The position numbers and the translations under genes are program-made. 64,000 nt of DNA. It comes from DASZQY01 sp963843565 (GTDB lineage Bacteria; Pseudomonadota; Alphaproteobacteria; Rhizobiales; Kaistiaceae). Each line of letters begins with the position of its first letter. The stretch's first letter is position 1. The notes under the pieces were generated by a model. The model was not told where the DNA came from. It saw nothing but the letters and a program-made list of their open reading frames with translations, and ran no database searches. Of the stretch, positions 19,231 through 28,447 are shown piece by piece. The DNA lies in contig CAWJKY010000003.1 of NCBI GenBank assembly GCA_963843565.1, positions 2,852,001 through 2,916,000 on the forward strand, given 5' to 3'.

Positions 19231-19649
19231 GCGCTCTCTGATCCGACTCTCTCCGGGCGACTACGCCTTCCTCGCCTACGCGAGGCGGAGCGGGCATTTG
19301 TGGCCCGGCGTCGTGGACCGGCGAGAGTTCCTGACGTTCAATTTCATTCTCTCGGCCCGGATTTTCTCTGGGGCCGTGGACTTGGGGCAATTGGTCCACA
19401 GGTCGAGAAGGCGAGCAAACGCGCCTTTTCGCTATCCGAGCGGTCCGAGTTTGGAAGTGTGTCTCGTGGTCGGCCACCTCACACGATCAACCCTCGGCGT
19501 CATCTTCAGGCTAGGTGGAATCGACTCCTCTTTGAGGTCACGAAACCGACCCTTCAAGTGGTATGAGGGGACGTCGTGATTGATCTCCAACGCGGGCCTA
19601 CAAGTCTTGTAGCTTGCTCGCATCCCGAGGAGAGCAATGAGGGGGAGAG
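19231..19649. other. Non-coding left border of the island
   Basis: No convincing gene is seen in 419 bases; the short frames here (for example 19298-19579) lack protein-like composition. A hairpin CCTCGC-CTAC-GCGAGG at 19270-19285 could end tRNA transcription. The sequence becomes AT-richer towards the right. hsdM has a purine-rich ribosome binding site (GGGGGAGAG) just before 19650. No second copy of the tRNA 3' end was spotted in the window. Confidence 0.5.
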
Positions 19650-21791
19650 ATGAGCAACGGCGATCTAGGTTGGATCACCAACTTCATCTGGGGCATCGCG
19701 GACGACGTGCTGCGCGATCTCTACGTACGCGGCAAGTACCGGGACGTGATCCTGCCGATGATGGTCCTTCGCCGGCTCGATGCCGTGCTCGAACCGACGA
19801 AGCAATCCGTCATCGATATGAAGGAGGCCCTCGACAAGGCCGGAATCACCAACCAGGACGCTGCGCTAAGGCAGGCGGCGCGACAAGACTTCTACAATAC
19901 ATCCAAATTCACACTCCGCGATCTGCGCGCTCGCGCTAGCCAGCAACAGCTCAAAGCCGACTTTGAGGCCTACCTTGATGGCTTCTCGCCCAACGTTCAC
20001 GAAATTCTCGAAAACTTCGAATTCCGGAATCAGATACCGCGACTCTCAAAAGCTGATGCACTGGGCACTCTGATCGAGAAGTTTCTCGATCCTTCGATAA
20101 ACTTGAGCCCGAACCCGGTGAAGAACGGCGACGGCTCCATCAAGCACCCTGGCCTCGACAATCACGCCATGGGCACAATTTTCGAGGAGCTCGTTCGGCG
20201 TTTCAACGAGGAGAACAACGAGGAAGCCGGCGAACACTGGACCCCGCGCGATGTCATCAAGCTGATGTCGCGATTGATCTTTCTGCCCATCGCCGACCAG
20301 ATCGAGTCGGGCACCTACTTGCTCTATGACGGCGCCGTCGGAACCGGCGGCATGTTGACTGTGGCGGAAGAAACGCTGACGCAGCTAGCCGGCGAACACG
20401 GCAAGCAGGTTTCCACGCATCTCTACGGGCAGGAAATCAACGCCGAGACCTATGCCATCTGCAAAGCTGATCTCCTCCTCCACGGCGAAGGCGAAGCGGC
20501 CGACAACATCGTTGGCGGCCCGGAATGGTCCACCTTGTCGCGGGATGCCTTCCCCTCCCGCGAGTTCGACTTCATGTTGTCGAATCCGCCTTACGGCAAG
20601 AGCTGGAAAAGCGATCAGGAGCGGATGGGCGGCAAGAGCGGCATCAAGGACCCACGCTTCATTGTCGAGCACGCGGGCGATCCTGAATTCAGCCTGATCA
20701 CACGGTCGAGTGACGGGCAGATGCTCTTCCTCGCCAACATGCTCTCTAAGATGAAGCATGGCACGAAGCTCGGCAGCCGCATCGCCGAGGTGCACAACGG
20801 CTCTTCCTTGTTCACGGGCGACGCAGGAAGCGGTGAAAGCAATGTCCGGCGCTGGATCATCGAAAACGATTGGCTGGAAGCCATTGTCGCGATGCCCCTC
20901 AGCATCTTCTACAACACCGGCATCGCCACATACGTTTGGGTCCTGACCAACCGCAAACCGGAGCATCGTCGCGGCAAGGTGCAGCTGATCGACGCGACCG
21001 CCTGGTTCAAGCCGCTGCGCAAGAACCTCGGCAAGAAGAATTGCGAACTGAGCGAAGAAGACATCGATCGCATTGTCGGCGCCTTCCTGCGGTTCGAGGA
21101 AACCGAACAGTCGCGCATCTTCGACAATTCCGAATTCGGTTATTGGAAGGTAACGGTGGAGCGGCCTTTGCGGCTGCGGGTGGACCTCGCGGCGAGACGC
21201 CTGGCCGCTTTCCGCAGCACTTGCGTTGACGCTGATGAAGCGCCAGTCGCCAATCTCGCAGAACGCGTAGCGGAGCGTATGGGAGCTGGCCCCCATGATG
21301 ATTTCAATCTGTTCATGGGGGAAGTCGAAGCAGACGCCGAGCGCCACAAGGTCAAGCTGACCGCCAAGCGGGTGAGGCTCCTGCAATCCGGCTTAACCGA
21401 TCGTGATGAGGCCGCGGAGCGGGTCATTCGTCGTGTTCACAAGGCGGGGAAGGTGGAAGCCGATCCGTTGCGCGGTCTGTTTCCGGCGAACATCGACGGC
21501 AAGAGCCACGTGGTCGAGTACGAATCCGACAGTGATTTGCGCGACACGGAGACCATACCGTTCAAGGAGCCGGGAGGGATCGAAGCCTTCATTCGTCGCG
21601 AAGTGTTGCCACATGCGCCCGATGCCTGGATCGACAAGTCCAAGACCAGCATCGGCTACGAGATCAGCTTCACGCGCTATTTCTACAAGCCACAGCCGTT
21701 GCGCACATTGGAGGCGATCCGCGCCGATATCCTGGCGCTGGAGAAGCAGACCGAGGGCTTGATGGCTGACATCGTCGGAGCGGCTCGATGA
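19650..21791 (+). CDS. hsdM: Type I restriction-modification methyltransferase subunit HsdM
   Basis: A 713-residue N6-adenine methyltransferase subunit. The HsdM N-terminal helical domain is at about 10-170 (LRDLYVRGKYRDVILPMMVL). The catalytic domain follows with AVGTGGMLTVAEE (SAM motif I region), HLYGQEINAETYAICKADLL and the catalytic NPPY in FMLSNPPYGKSWKSD near residue 310. The last about 200 residues are a longer helical tail than in the common 500-residue HsdM, as in the large HsdM branch. Its stop overlaps the hsdS start (ATGA). Confidence 0.95.
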   Translation: MSNGDLGWITNFIWGIADDVLRDLYVRGKYRDVILPMMVLRRLDAVLEPTKQSVIDMKEALDKAGITNQDAALRQAARQDFYNTSKFTLRDLRARASQQQLKADFEAYLDGFSPNVHEILENFEFRNQIPRLSKADALGTLIEKFLDPSINLSPNPVKNGDGSIKHPGLDNHAMGTIFEELVRRFNEENNEEAGEHWTPRDVIKLMSRLIFLPIADQIESGTYLLYDGAVGTGGMLTVAEETLTQLAGEHGKQVSTHLYGQEINAETYAICKADLLLHGEGEAADNIVGGPEWSTLSRDAFPSREFDFMLSNPPYGKSWKSDQERMGGKSGIKDPRFIVEHAGDPEFSLITRSSDGQMLFLANMLSKMKHGTKLGSRIAEVHNGSSLFTGDAGSGESNVRRWIIENDWLEAIVAMPLSIFYNTGIATYVWVLTNRKPEHRRGKVQLIDATAWFKPLRKNLGKKNCELSEEDIDRIVGAFLRFEETEQSRIFDNSEFGYWKVTVERPLRLRVDLAARRLAAFRSTCVDADEAPVANLAERVAERMGAGPHDDFNLFMGEVEADAERHKVKLTAKRVRLLQSGLTDRDEAAERVIRRVHKAGKVEADPLRGLFPANIDGKSHVVEYESDSDLRDTETIPFKEPGGIEAFIRREVLPHAPDAWIDKSKTSIGYEISFTRYFYKPQPLRTLEAIRADILALEKQTEGLMADIVGAAR

Positions 21792-23239
21792 TAGACGGTC
21801 TGCCTCCCTACCCGAAGATGAAGCCGAGCGGAATCGAGTTGCTCGGCGATGTGCCGACGCATTGGTCTATCCGTCGGCTCGGTCACATCGGTCGTTTCCT
21901 AAAAGGAAGTGGCGGCACGAAAGACAATTCGCTGCCCTCTGGCATCCCCTGTGTGCGGTATGGGGACCTGTACACGACGCACTCGTTCTTCGTGCGGAGG
22001 GCGCGAACCCACCTAAGCGATGAGAGAGCGCCAGACTATACTCCAATCGAGTATGGAGACGTGTTGTTCGCGGCTTCCGGCGAAACAATCGATGATATTG
22101 GAAGATCTGCCGTCAACCTTATCGAAGGGGTGGCCCGTTGCGGTGGCGATGTGATCATCCTTAGGCCGACACGAGAGATGTTTGCTCCTTTTCTGGGCTA
22201 CGCGACGGATTGCCGCCCTGCCGCGGTTCAGAAAGCACGAATGGGGCGCGGCTCGACGATCAAACACATCTACCCAGATGAATTGAAGCAAGTCTTGATA
22301 GGGTTACCGCCGCTCGACGAGCAGCGGCTGATCGTTCGGTTTCTGAATTGGCATGGCACGCAAACGGCAAAGCTGATCAGCGCGAAGAAGAAGACGATCG
22401 CGCTCCTCAATGAGCGGAAGCAAGCCATCATCCGCGGCTCTGTAACGCGCGGTCTCGATCCCAACGTGAAGCTCAAGCCGTCGGGAATACCTCGGCTCGG
22501 TGACGTGCCCGAGGGTTGGCAGGTGACGCGCCTTCGAAACGTCGCCGAATTGCGGGTAAGCAACGTCGACAAAAAGTCACTGGATGGTGAGCAACCAGTC
22601 CGCCTCTGCAACTATGTGGATGTTTACAAGAATAACGTCATCCACGCGGATATCCCTTTCATGCGGGCGACCGCTTCGAAGGCGGAGATCAAGCAATTCC
22701 GACTTCGGATTGGCGATGTCATCATCACCAAGGATTCCGAGGACTGGAAGGACATCGGCGTCCCCGCGCTTGTCGGCACCGAGGCCGACGACCTTGTTTG
22801 CGGCTATCACCTTGCCCTTTTGCGCCCGAGCGCGACCACCGATGGCGCCTTCTTATATTGGCGGCTTCTGAGCCCCGATCTTCGCTGGCAGTTTGCCGTC
22901 GCCGCGAATGGAGTCACACGATACGGCCTGTCCCACGGTTCAATTAAAGAATTGGCCTTGTCGATCCCCGACCTGACCGAGCAGCGGGCAGTTGCAGCAC
23001 GCCTTGATGCCGCCACCGCAAACATCAGGCGTATGGAAAGGGATATTCAGAGAGAGCTAACCCTTATCCAGGAATTCCGCACGCGACTAGTCGCCGACGT
23101 AGTCACAGGCAAGCTCGATGTGCGGGAGATCGCCACAGCCTTGCCCGAGGCGGCCGATTTCGAGCCGATCGGGGAGCCGGCGGACCTAGAAGAGCTTGAC
23201 GAAAGCGTGAGCGCGGAGGACGAGGAGGTGGCCGCCTGA
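21788..23239 (+). CDS. hsdS: Type I restriction-modification specificity subunit HsdS
   Basis: 483 residues with the typical internal duplication. Each half begins with the same pattern (MKPSGIELLGDVPTHWSIRRL and LKPSGIPRLGDVPEGWQVTRL), then a variable target recognition domain and a helical spacer (PPLDEQRLIVRFLNWHGTQT and IPDLTEQRAVAARLDAATAN). It sets the DNA sequence recognised by the HsdM and HsdR subunits. Translationally coupled to hsdM, it ends two bases before darT. Both domains look complete; the recognised sequence cannot be predicted here. Confidence 0.95.
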   Translation: MIDGLPPYPKMKPSGIELLGDVPTHWSIRRLGHIGRFLKGSGGTKDNSLPSGIPCVRYGDLYTTHSFFVRRARTHLSDERAPDYTPIEYGDVLFAASGETIDDIGRSAVNLIEGVARCGGDVIILRPTREMFAPFLGYATDCRPAAVQKARMGRGSTIKHIYPDELKQVLIGLPPLDEQRLIVRFLNWHGTQTAKLISAKKKTIALLNERKQAIIRGSVTRGLDPNVKLKPSGIPRLGDVPEGWQVTRLRNVAELRVSNVDKKSLDGEQPVRLCNYVDVYKNNVIHADIPFMRATASKAEIKQFRLRIGDVIITKDSEDWKDIGVPALVGTEADDLVCGYHLALLRPSATTDGAFLYWRLLSPDLRWQFAVAANGVTRYGLSHGSIKELALSIPDLTEQRAVAARLDAATANIRRMERDIQRELTLIQEFRTRLVADVVTGKLDVREIATALPEAADFEPIGEPADLEELDESVSAEDEEVAA

Positions 23240-23241
23240 CC

Positions 23242-23898
23242 ATGCCCGTTCCCGCCCAGCCCAAAATGTATCACATCGTCCATGTCGATCGGCTGGCCTC
23301 GATCGTGGGGGACGGCTTTCTCTGGTCGGACGACGTGATGGTGCAGCGGCAGGGGACAGGCACGACCATTGGTATGAGCAGCATCAAAGCGCGCCGGCTG
23401 AACGAGCTGAGCCTTGGCTGCCACCCGGACCTGCGCGTGGGACAATGCGCGCCGTTCTACTTTTGTCCCAGGTCGGTCATGCTTTATCTGATTTACCGGC
23501 GAAACGAGGAGTTGGCCTACAAGGGAGGTCAGGAACCGATTGTCCACCTTGAGGCCGATCTTCACGCTTCGGTTGCTTGGGCACATCAGAATAACCTGCG
23601 CTGGGCCTTCACCCTGTCCAACGCGGGCGCCTACTACTTCGAGGATCGAGCAGATCTGGCCAACCTTGGTGAGATCAATTGGGCCGCGGTTCAGGCTCGT
23701 CAGTGGTCGGGCAACGGCATCTCGCGGTCGGTCAAAGAAGGTAAGCAGGCGGAGTTCCTGATCGAGCGCTCGTTTCCATGGCACCTGGTCGAGCGCATCG
23801 CTGTTCATTCGCAGGCGATCGTCCCTTTGGCATCGCAAGCCATGCAAGGCGCCGCGCATCGACCAAGAATCGAAATCAAACGAGACTGGTACTATTGA
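23242..23898 (+). CDS. darT: DarT-family DNA ADP-ribosyltransferase toxin (DUF4433)
   Basis: A 218-residue protein matching DarT: KMYHIVHVDRLASIVGDGFL at the start, then the NAD-binding region with RRLNEL (Arg 51/52) and FYFCPRSVMLYLIY, and the catalytic glutamate in KQAEFLIE (Glu171). DarT enzymes attach ADP-ribose to thymidine or guanosine in single-stranded DNA in a sequence-specific way and block replication, including that of phage. The gene starts two bases after hsdS and ends 11 bases before its antitoxin. No damaged motif is visible. Confidence 0.92.
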   Translation: MPVPAQPKMYHIVHVDRLASIVGDGFLWSDDVMVQRQGTGTTIGMSSIKARRLNELSLGCHPDLRVGQCAPFYFCPRSVMLYLIYRRNEELAYKGGQEPIVHLEADLHASVAWAHQNNLRWAFTLSNAGAYYFEDRADLANLGEINWAAVQARQWSGNGISRSVKEGKQAEFLIERSFPWHLVERIAVHSQAIVPLASQAMQGAAHRPRIEIKRDWYY

Positions 23899-23909
23899 GG
23901 GAGAGGCCG

Positions 23910-24944
23910 ATGATTGAATTCAAGACAGGCGACATCCTCTCGGCCGACGCAGAGGCGCTGGTCAATACGGTCAATTGCGTCGGGATCATGGGCCGCGGCA
24001 TCGCCCTTCAGTTCAAGAACGCTTTCCCGGCGAACTTCAAGGCTTACGAAGCCGCGTGTGAGCGAGAAGAAGTGCAGCCCGGGAAGATGTTCGTCTTCGA
24101 GACGGGCACGATGACCAGCCCCAAATACATCATCAACTTCCCGACCAAACGCCACTGGCGCGGCAAGAGCCGCATCGAGGATATCGAGTCGGGCCTGAGG
24201 GCACTCGTCGAGGAGATCCGTGCGCGCGGCATTCGATCTGTCGCCATCCCGCCGCTTGGCAGCGGGCTCGGCGGCCTGAATTGGACAGATGTACGCTCCC
24301 GCATCGTGGAGGCATTGCGCGGCCTCAATGACGTGCAAGTCATTGTCTTCGAGCCGAACAACGCGCCGGTAGCAACCAAGTCCAGCGAAGTGCCGACAAT
24401 GACCGCAGGCCGTGCAGCGCTCGTCGTCCTCATGCACCGCTATCTCGGCGGGCTGATGGACCCGTTCGTGACGCTGCTCGAGGTGCACAAGCTCATGTAT
24501 TTCATGCAGGAGGCGGGTGAGCCGCTGCGCCTGCAATATGCGAAGGCGCCTTACGGCCCCTACGCCGAGAACCTGCGCCACGTATTGCGGGCGGTCGAAG
24601 GCCATCTCGTATCCGGCTACGCCGATGGCGGTGACGCTCCCGACAAGCAGCTCGAACTCGTCCCCGGCGCGGTGAAGGACGCCGAAGCGTTCCTCACGGA
24701 GACGGGCGTAACGCGGGAACGCTTCGATCGCGTCGGTAAGCTGGTCGAAGGCTTCGAAACGCCTTTCGGGCTGGAATTGCTCTCGTCAGTTCATTGGGTT
24801 GCCAGCCGCGAGAATGTCAGAAGCGCGGAAGAGGCGGTGTCCAAAGTCTACGCGTGGAGTGAGCGTAAGAGGCGCTTTTCGCCGCGGCAGATCGGCATTG
24901 CTTTCGAGACGCTTCGGGCGAAGGGCTGGCTCCAGGCGGCATGA
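23910..24944 (+). CDS. darG: DarG antitoxin, macrodomain ADP-ribosyl hydrolase
   Basis: 344 residues from ATG 23910. An in-frame upstream opening within darT is not needed, because the macrodomain begins at MIEFKTGDILSADAEALVNT. Residues 1-150 are the macrodomain (NCVGIMGRGIALQFK, IPPLGSGLGGLNW), which removes ADP-ribose from DNA. Residues 170-344 are the C-terminal DarG domain (LLEVHKLMYFMQEAGEPL, KAPYGPYAENL), which binds and inhibits DarT. Its stop overlaps the hsdR start by four bases, locking the pair into the hsd operon. Confidence 0.92.
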   Translation: MIEFKTGDILSADAEALVNTVNCVGIMGRGIALQFKNAFPANFKAYEAACEREEVQPGKMFVFETGTMTSPKYIINFPTKRHWRGKSRIEDIESGLRALVEEIRARGIRSVAIPPLGSGLGGLNWTDVRSRIVEALRGLNDVQVIVFEPNNAPVATKSSEVPTMTAGRAALVVLMHRYLGGLMDPFVTLLEVHKLMYFMQEAGEPLRLQYAKAPYGPYAENLRHVLRAVEGHLVSGYADGGDAPDKQLELVPGAVKDAEAFLTETGVTRERFDRVGKLVEGFETPFGLELLSSVHWVASRENVRSAEEAVSKVYAWSERKRRFSPRQIGIAFETLRAKGWLQAA

Positions 24945-27940
24945 AGACCGATACAAGCGAAAAGGGGCTGGAGAGCCTGATCGTCGAAAACATGACCGGC
25001 GTGGTTTCCCCGTCGGGCGGCTCTGAATTCGCGGAGGAGCCGCAGCCGTTTGTCGGACTGCACAATTGGCTGCTCGGCAATCCGTCGGATTACGATCGCG
25101 CGTGGACGATCGATCTTGCCCAGTTCCGCGCCTTCATTGCGGCCACGCAGCCCACGCTGATTGCGGCTTTCGATCTCGACAACGATAGCCCTGTCCGGCA
25201 GAAATTCCTCGCGCGATTGCAGGGGGAGATCGGCAAACGTGGCGTGATCGATGTACTGCGCCACGGCATCAAGCATGGACCACATGAGGGGGCGCTGTTC
25301 TATGGCACGCCCTCGCCCGGCAATGCCAAGGCCGCGGAACGGTTCGCGGCCAACCGCTTCTCGGTGACCCGGCAGCTTCGCTATAGCCGTGACGACACGG
25401 CAAACGCCCTCGACCTCGCCCTATTCATCAACGGCCTTCCGATCGCGACGTTCGAACTGAAGAACAGCCTCACCAAGCAAACCGTCGAGGACGCGATCGA
25501 GCAATTCAAACGAGACCGCGACCCGCGTGAGAAGCTGTTCGAGTTCGGGCGCTGCATGGCGCATATCGCGGTGGACGATGCTGAAGTGCGCTTCTGCACC
25601 CATCTCAAGGGGAAGGCATCGTGGTTCCTGCCCTTCAATCAGGGCTGGAACGACGGCGCCGGCAATCCGCCCAATCCCGACGGCCTCAAGACGGACTTCC
25701 TCTGGAAGCGCATTCTCACGCCTGCCAGCCTGACGGATATTCTTGAGAATTACGCTCAGATTGTCGAACGAAAGGACCCAAAGACGGGTCGCATGAAGCG
25801 CGAGCAGGTCTTTCCGCGCTACCATCAGCTTGATGTTGTCCGGAAACTGCTGGATCACGCCGGGCAGCATGGCGCGGGGAAGCGGTATCTTATCGAGCAC
25901 TCCGCGGGTAGCGGCAAATCGAACTCAATTGCTTGGCTTGCGCATCAGCTCATCGGGCTCTCGCATCAGGATACGACCCTATTCGACACGATGATCGTCG
26001 TGACGGACCGACGGATCCTCGATCAGCAGATTCGTGACACCATCAAGCAGTTCGCGCAGGTGGGTGCCACTGTCGGCCATGCCGAGCATTCTGGTGACCT
26101 CCGCCGGTTTATCGAAGGCGGAAAGAAGATCGTCATCACGACGGTCCAGAAATTTCCCTTTATTCTCGACGACATCGGAAGCGTACACCGGGATCGCCGG
26201 TTCGCCATCATCATCGACGAGGCACATTCCAGCCAGGGCGGCAAAGCATCGGCCGCGGTGAGTATGGCCCTCGCTGCCGGTGGCGCCGAAGAGGATGACG
26301 AGACGACTGAAGATGCGATCAACCGCATCATGGAGTCGCGCAAGCTTCTGCCGAATGCGAGCTATTTTGCTTTCACGGCCACGCCGAAGAACAAGACGCT
26401 GGAGATCTTCGGCGAACGGATCGCCGACGGCGAGGAGGTCAAGCACCGGCCGTTTCACAGCTACACCATGAAACAGGCGATCCAGGAAGGGTTCATCCTG
26501 GATGTCTTGAAGAGCTACACGCCGATCGATAGCTACTATCGCCTCGTTAAGAAGATTGAGAGCGACCCGGAATTCGATACGAAACGGGCGAAGAAGAAGC
26601 TCCGGCACTACGTCGAGAGCCACGACCACGCGATCCGGCTCAAGGCCGAGATCATGGTCGATCACTTCCACGAGCAAGTTCTCGCTCTCAACAAGATCGG
26701 CGGCCAAGCCCGCGCCATGGTCGTAACCAGCGGCATCGAACGGGCCATTCAGTATTTCTACGCCATCCGCGACTACCTGCGCGAGCGCAAGAGCCCGCAT
26801 CGAGCCATCGTGGCCTTTTCAGGCGAGCACGAGTACGGCGGCGCGAAAGTCACTGAGGCTTCGCTCAACGGATTCCCAGCGAATCAGATCGTCGACAAGA
26901 TCGAAGAGGACCCGTATCGCTTGCTCGTCTGCGCGGACAAGTTCCAGACCGGCTATGACCAGCCGCTCCTTCACACGATGTATGTCGATAAGCCACTGTC
27001 CGGCATAAAAGCAGTGCAGACGCTTTCAAGGCTAAATCGAGCTCACCCGCAGAAATACGATTGCTTCGTGCTCGACTTCCAGAACGACGCCGAGACGATC
27101 CAGCGAGCTTTCGAGCCGTATTATCACACGACAATCCTGAGCGACGAAACCGACCCAAACAAGCTTCACGACCTTAAGGACGCTCTGGATGCGGCCGAGG
27201 TCTACATGGACAGTCAGATCGAACAGCTCGTTGCGCTGTATCTCGGCGGCGCCGATCGCGACAAGCTCGATCCGATCCTTGACGCTTGCGTTGCGACTTA
27301 CAAGGACCAACTGGGCGAGGACGATCAGGTCGAGTTCAAGGGTAAGGCCAAGGCGTTTGTGCGAACGTACGGATTTCTTGCTTCAATCCTGCCCTACACG
27401 AACGCCTCCTGGGAGAAGCTATCGATCTTCTTGAACTTCCTCGTCCCCAAGCTGCCGGCGCCCAAAGAGGAAGATCTGTCGCGCGGCATCCTCGAAGCGA
27501 TCGATATGGACAGCTATCGCGTCGAGAAGCGCGCCGCGCAAACAATCCAACTCCCTGACGCCCAGGCAGAAATCGGCCCGGTGCCCATCGGAGGCGGGGG
27601 CGCTAAACCCGAGCCGGAACTCGATCGGCTCTCGAACATCCTCAAGACGTTCAACGACCAATTCGGCAACATCACCTGGGAGGACGCCGACCGCGTCAGG
27701 GAACTGATCACCCAGGAAATCCCGCAGAAGGTGGCGGCGGACACGGCCTACCAGAACGCCAAGAAGAACTCCGACAAGCAGAATGCCCGGATCGAGCACG
27801 ACAAGGCGCTCGCGCGCGTCATTGTCGGGGTGATGAAGGACGATACCGAGCTCTTCAAGCAGTTCAGCGACAATCCCGAATTCAAGCGCTGGCTGGCTGA
27901 CACGATATTCGGGATGACATACGAGCGACCTTCAGCCTGA
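24941..27940 (+). CDS. hsdR: Type I restriction endonuclease subunit HsdR
   Basis: A 999-residue restriction and translocation subunit. The N-terminal nuclease core is at about 160-180 (DLALFINGLPIATFELKN, PD-(D/E)XK type). The SF2 helicase motor has Walker A HSAGSGKSNSIAWLAH near 320, the DEAH box IIIDEAHSSQGG near 427, motif III FAFTATPKNKTLEIFG, and QTLSRLNR as motif VI. The C-terminal helical domain binds the methylase core. All motifs are present, so the system looks active. Its last bases overlap the end of the convergent gene 27932-28447. Confidence 0.95.
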   Translation: MKTDTSEKGLESLIVENMTGVVSPSGGSEFAEEPQPFVGLHNWLLGNPSDYDRAWTIDLAQFRAFIAATQPTLIAAFDLDNDSPVRQKFLARLQGEIGKRGVIDVLRHGIKHGPHEGALFYGTPSPGNAKAAERFAANRFSVTRQLRYSRDDTANALDLALFINGLPIATFELKNSLTKQTVEDAIEQFKRDRDPREKLFEFGRCMAHIAVDDAEVRFCTHLKGKASWFLPFNQGWNDGAGNPPNPDGLKTDFLWKRILTPASLTDILENYAQIVERKDPKTGRMKREQVFPRYHQLDVVRKLLDHAGQHGAGKRYLIEHSAGSGKSNSIAWLAHQLIGLSHQDTTLFDTMIVVTDRRILDQQIRDTIKQFAQVGATVGHAEHSGDLRRFIEGGKKIVITTVQKFPFILDDIGSVHRDRRFAIIIDEAHSSQGGKASAAVSMALAAGGAEEDDETTEDAINRIMESRKLLPNASYFAFTATPKNKTLEIFGERIADGEEVKHRPFHSYTMKQAIQEGFILDVLKSYTPIDSYYRLVKKIESDPEFDTKRAKKKLRHYVESHDHAIRLKAEIMVDHFHEQVLALNKIGGQARAMVVTSGIERAIQYFYAIRDYLRERKSPHRAIVAFSGEHEYGGAKVTEASLNGFPANQIVDKIEEDPYRLLVCADKFQTGYDQPLLHTMYVDKPLSGIKAVQTLSRLNRAHPQKYDCFVLDFQNDAETIQRAFEPYYHTTILSDETDPNKLHDLKDALDAAEVYMDSQIEQLVALYLGGADRDKLDPILDACVATYKDQLGEDDQVEFKGKAKAFVRTYGFLASILPYTNASWEKLSIFLNFLVPKLPAPKEEDLSRGILEAIDMDSYRVEKRAAQTIQLPDAQAEIGPVPIGGGGAKPEPELDRLSNILKTFNDQFGNITWEDADRVRELITQEIPQKVAADTAYQNAKKNSDKQNARIEHDKALARVIVGVMKDDTELFKQFSDNPEFKRWLADTIFGMTYERPSA

Positions 27941-28447
27941 CGCTAGATTCCGGGGCGCCCGCATTGTGCCGCGTTGCTCCTGCCACTCAATCGGAAACGG
28001 CCCTAGCAACTGCTCCAGGCGGCATTCGCAGTCTTCGGTCGAGTTGATCACTGACTCGACGACCTTCGGCTCTAGGAGCGACAAGCGCAGGATCTTGCTG
28101 ACATAGGACTTGTCGATCCCCTCGGCGGCGGCGAGCGCGGCGATGGAGGTGTATTCGCCAGAGTCCATGAGGCGCCGCCAGCGGAAGGCGCGGGCGAGCG
28201 CCTTGACGATCGGCGTAGGGGGGCGTCGACGGCGTGACGAGCGCCGGTTTGGCGCCTCCTCAGTCTCTTCGCCGACTGCTGCGGCACTGGGGATACCATC
28301 TGGCGTGATCACCAGCTTTCGCCCGCCGGACTTGCGCAGCTTCATGGGGACGTGAACGGTCGCTGTCTTCGATCGAGACGCAGGGTCGCCACCGCTGGTC
28401 GCTACGCGGGCTCCGCACTTGCTCCGGTTCGGGACTCCGCCATCCAT
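27932..28447 (-). CDS. Small recombinase-associated HTH protein of unknown function
   Basis: About 171 residues. The start ATG 28447 (or GTG 28450) overlaps the recombinase stop (TGATG), so it is translated with it. The first about 70 residues are basic and disordered-looking. The middle has a helix-turn-helix resembling the ParB/KorB type (YTSIAALAAAEGIDKSYVSKILRLSLLEP), which suggests DNA binding. Small genes of this kind follow the large serine recombinase in many alphaproteobacterial elements. I know no demonstrated function; an excision or regulatory partner is an inference. Confidence 0.7.
   Translation of the reverse strand: MDGGVPNRSKCGARVATSGGDPASRSKTATVHVPMKLRKSGGRKLVITPDGIPSAAAVGEETEEAPNRRSSRRRRPPTPIVKALARAFRWRRLMDSGEYTSIAALAAAEGIDKSYVSKILRLSLLEPKVVESVINSTEDCECRLEQLLGPFPIEWQEQRGTMRAPRNLASG

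Noticed and set aside
19298..19579. 93-codon frame after the tRNA
   Set aside because: No recognisable domain, no ribosome binding site and overlapping frames of equal quality; treated as non-coding island border.
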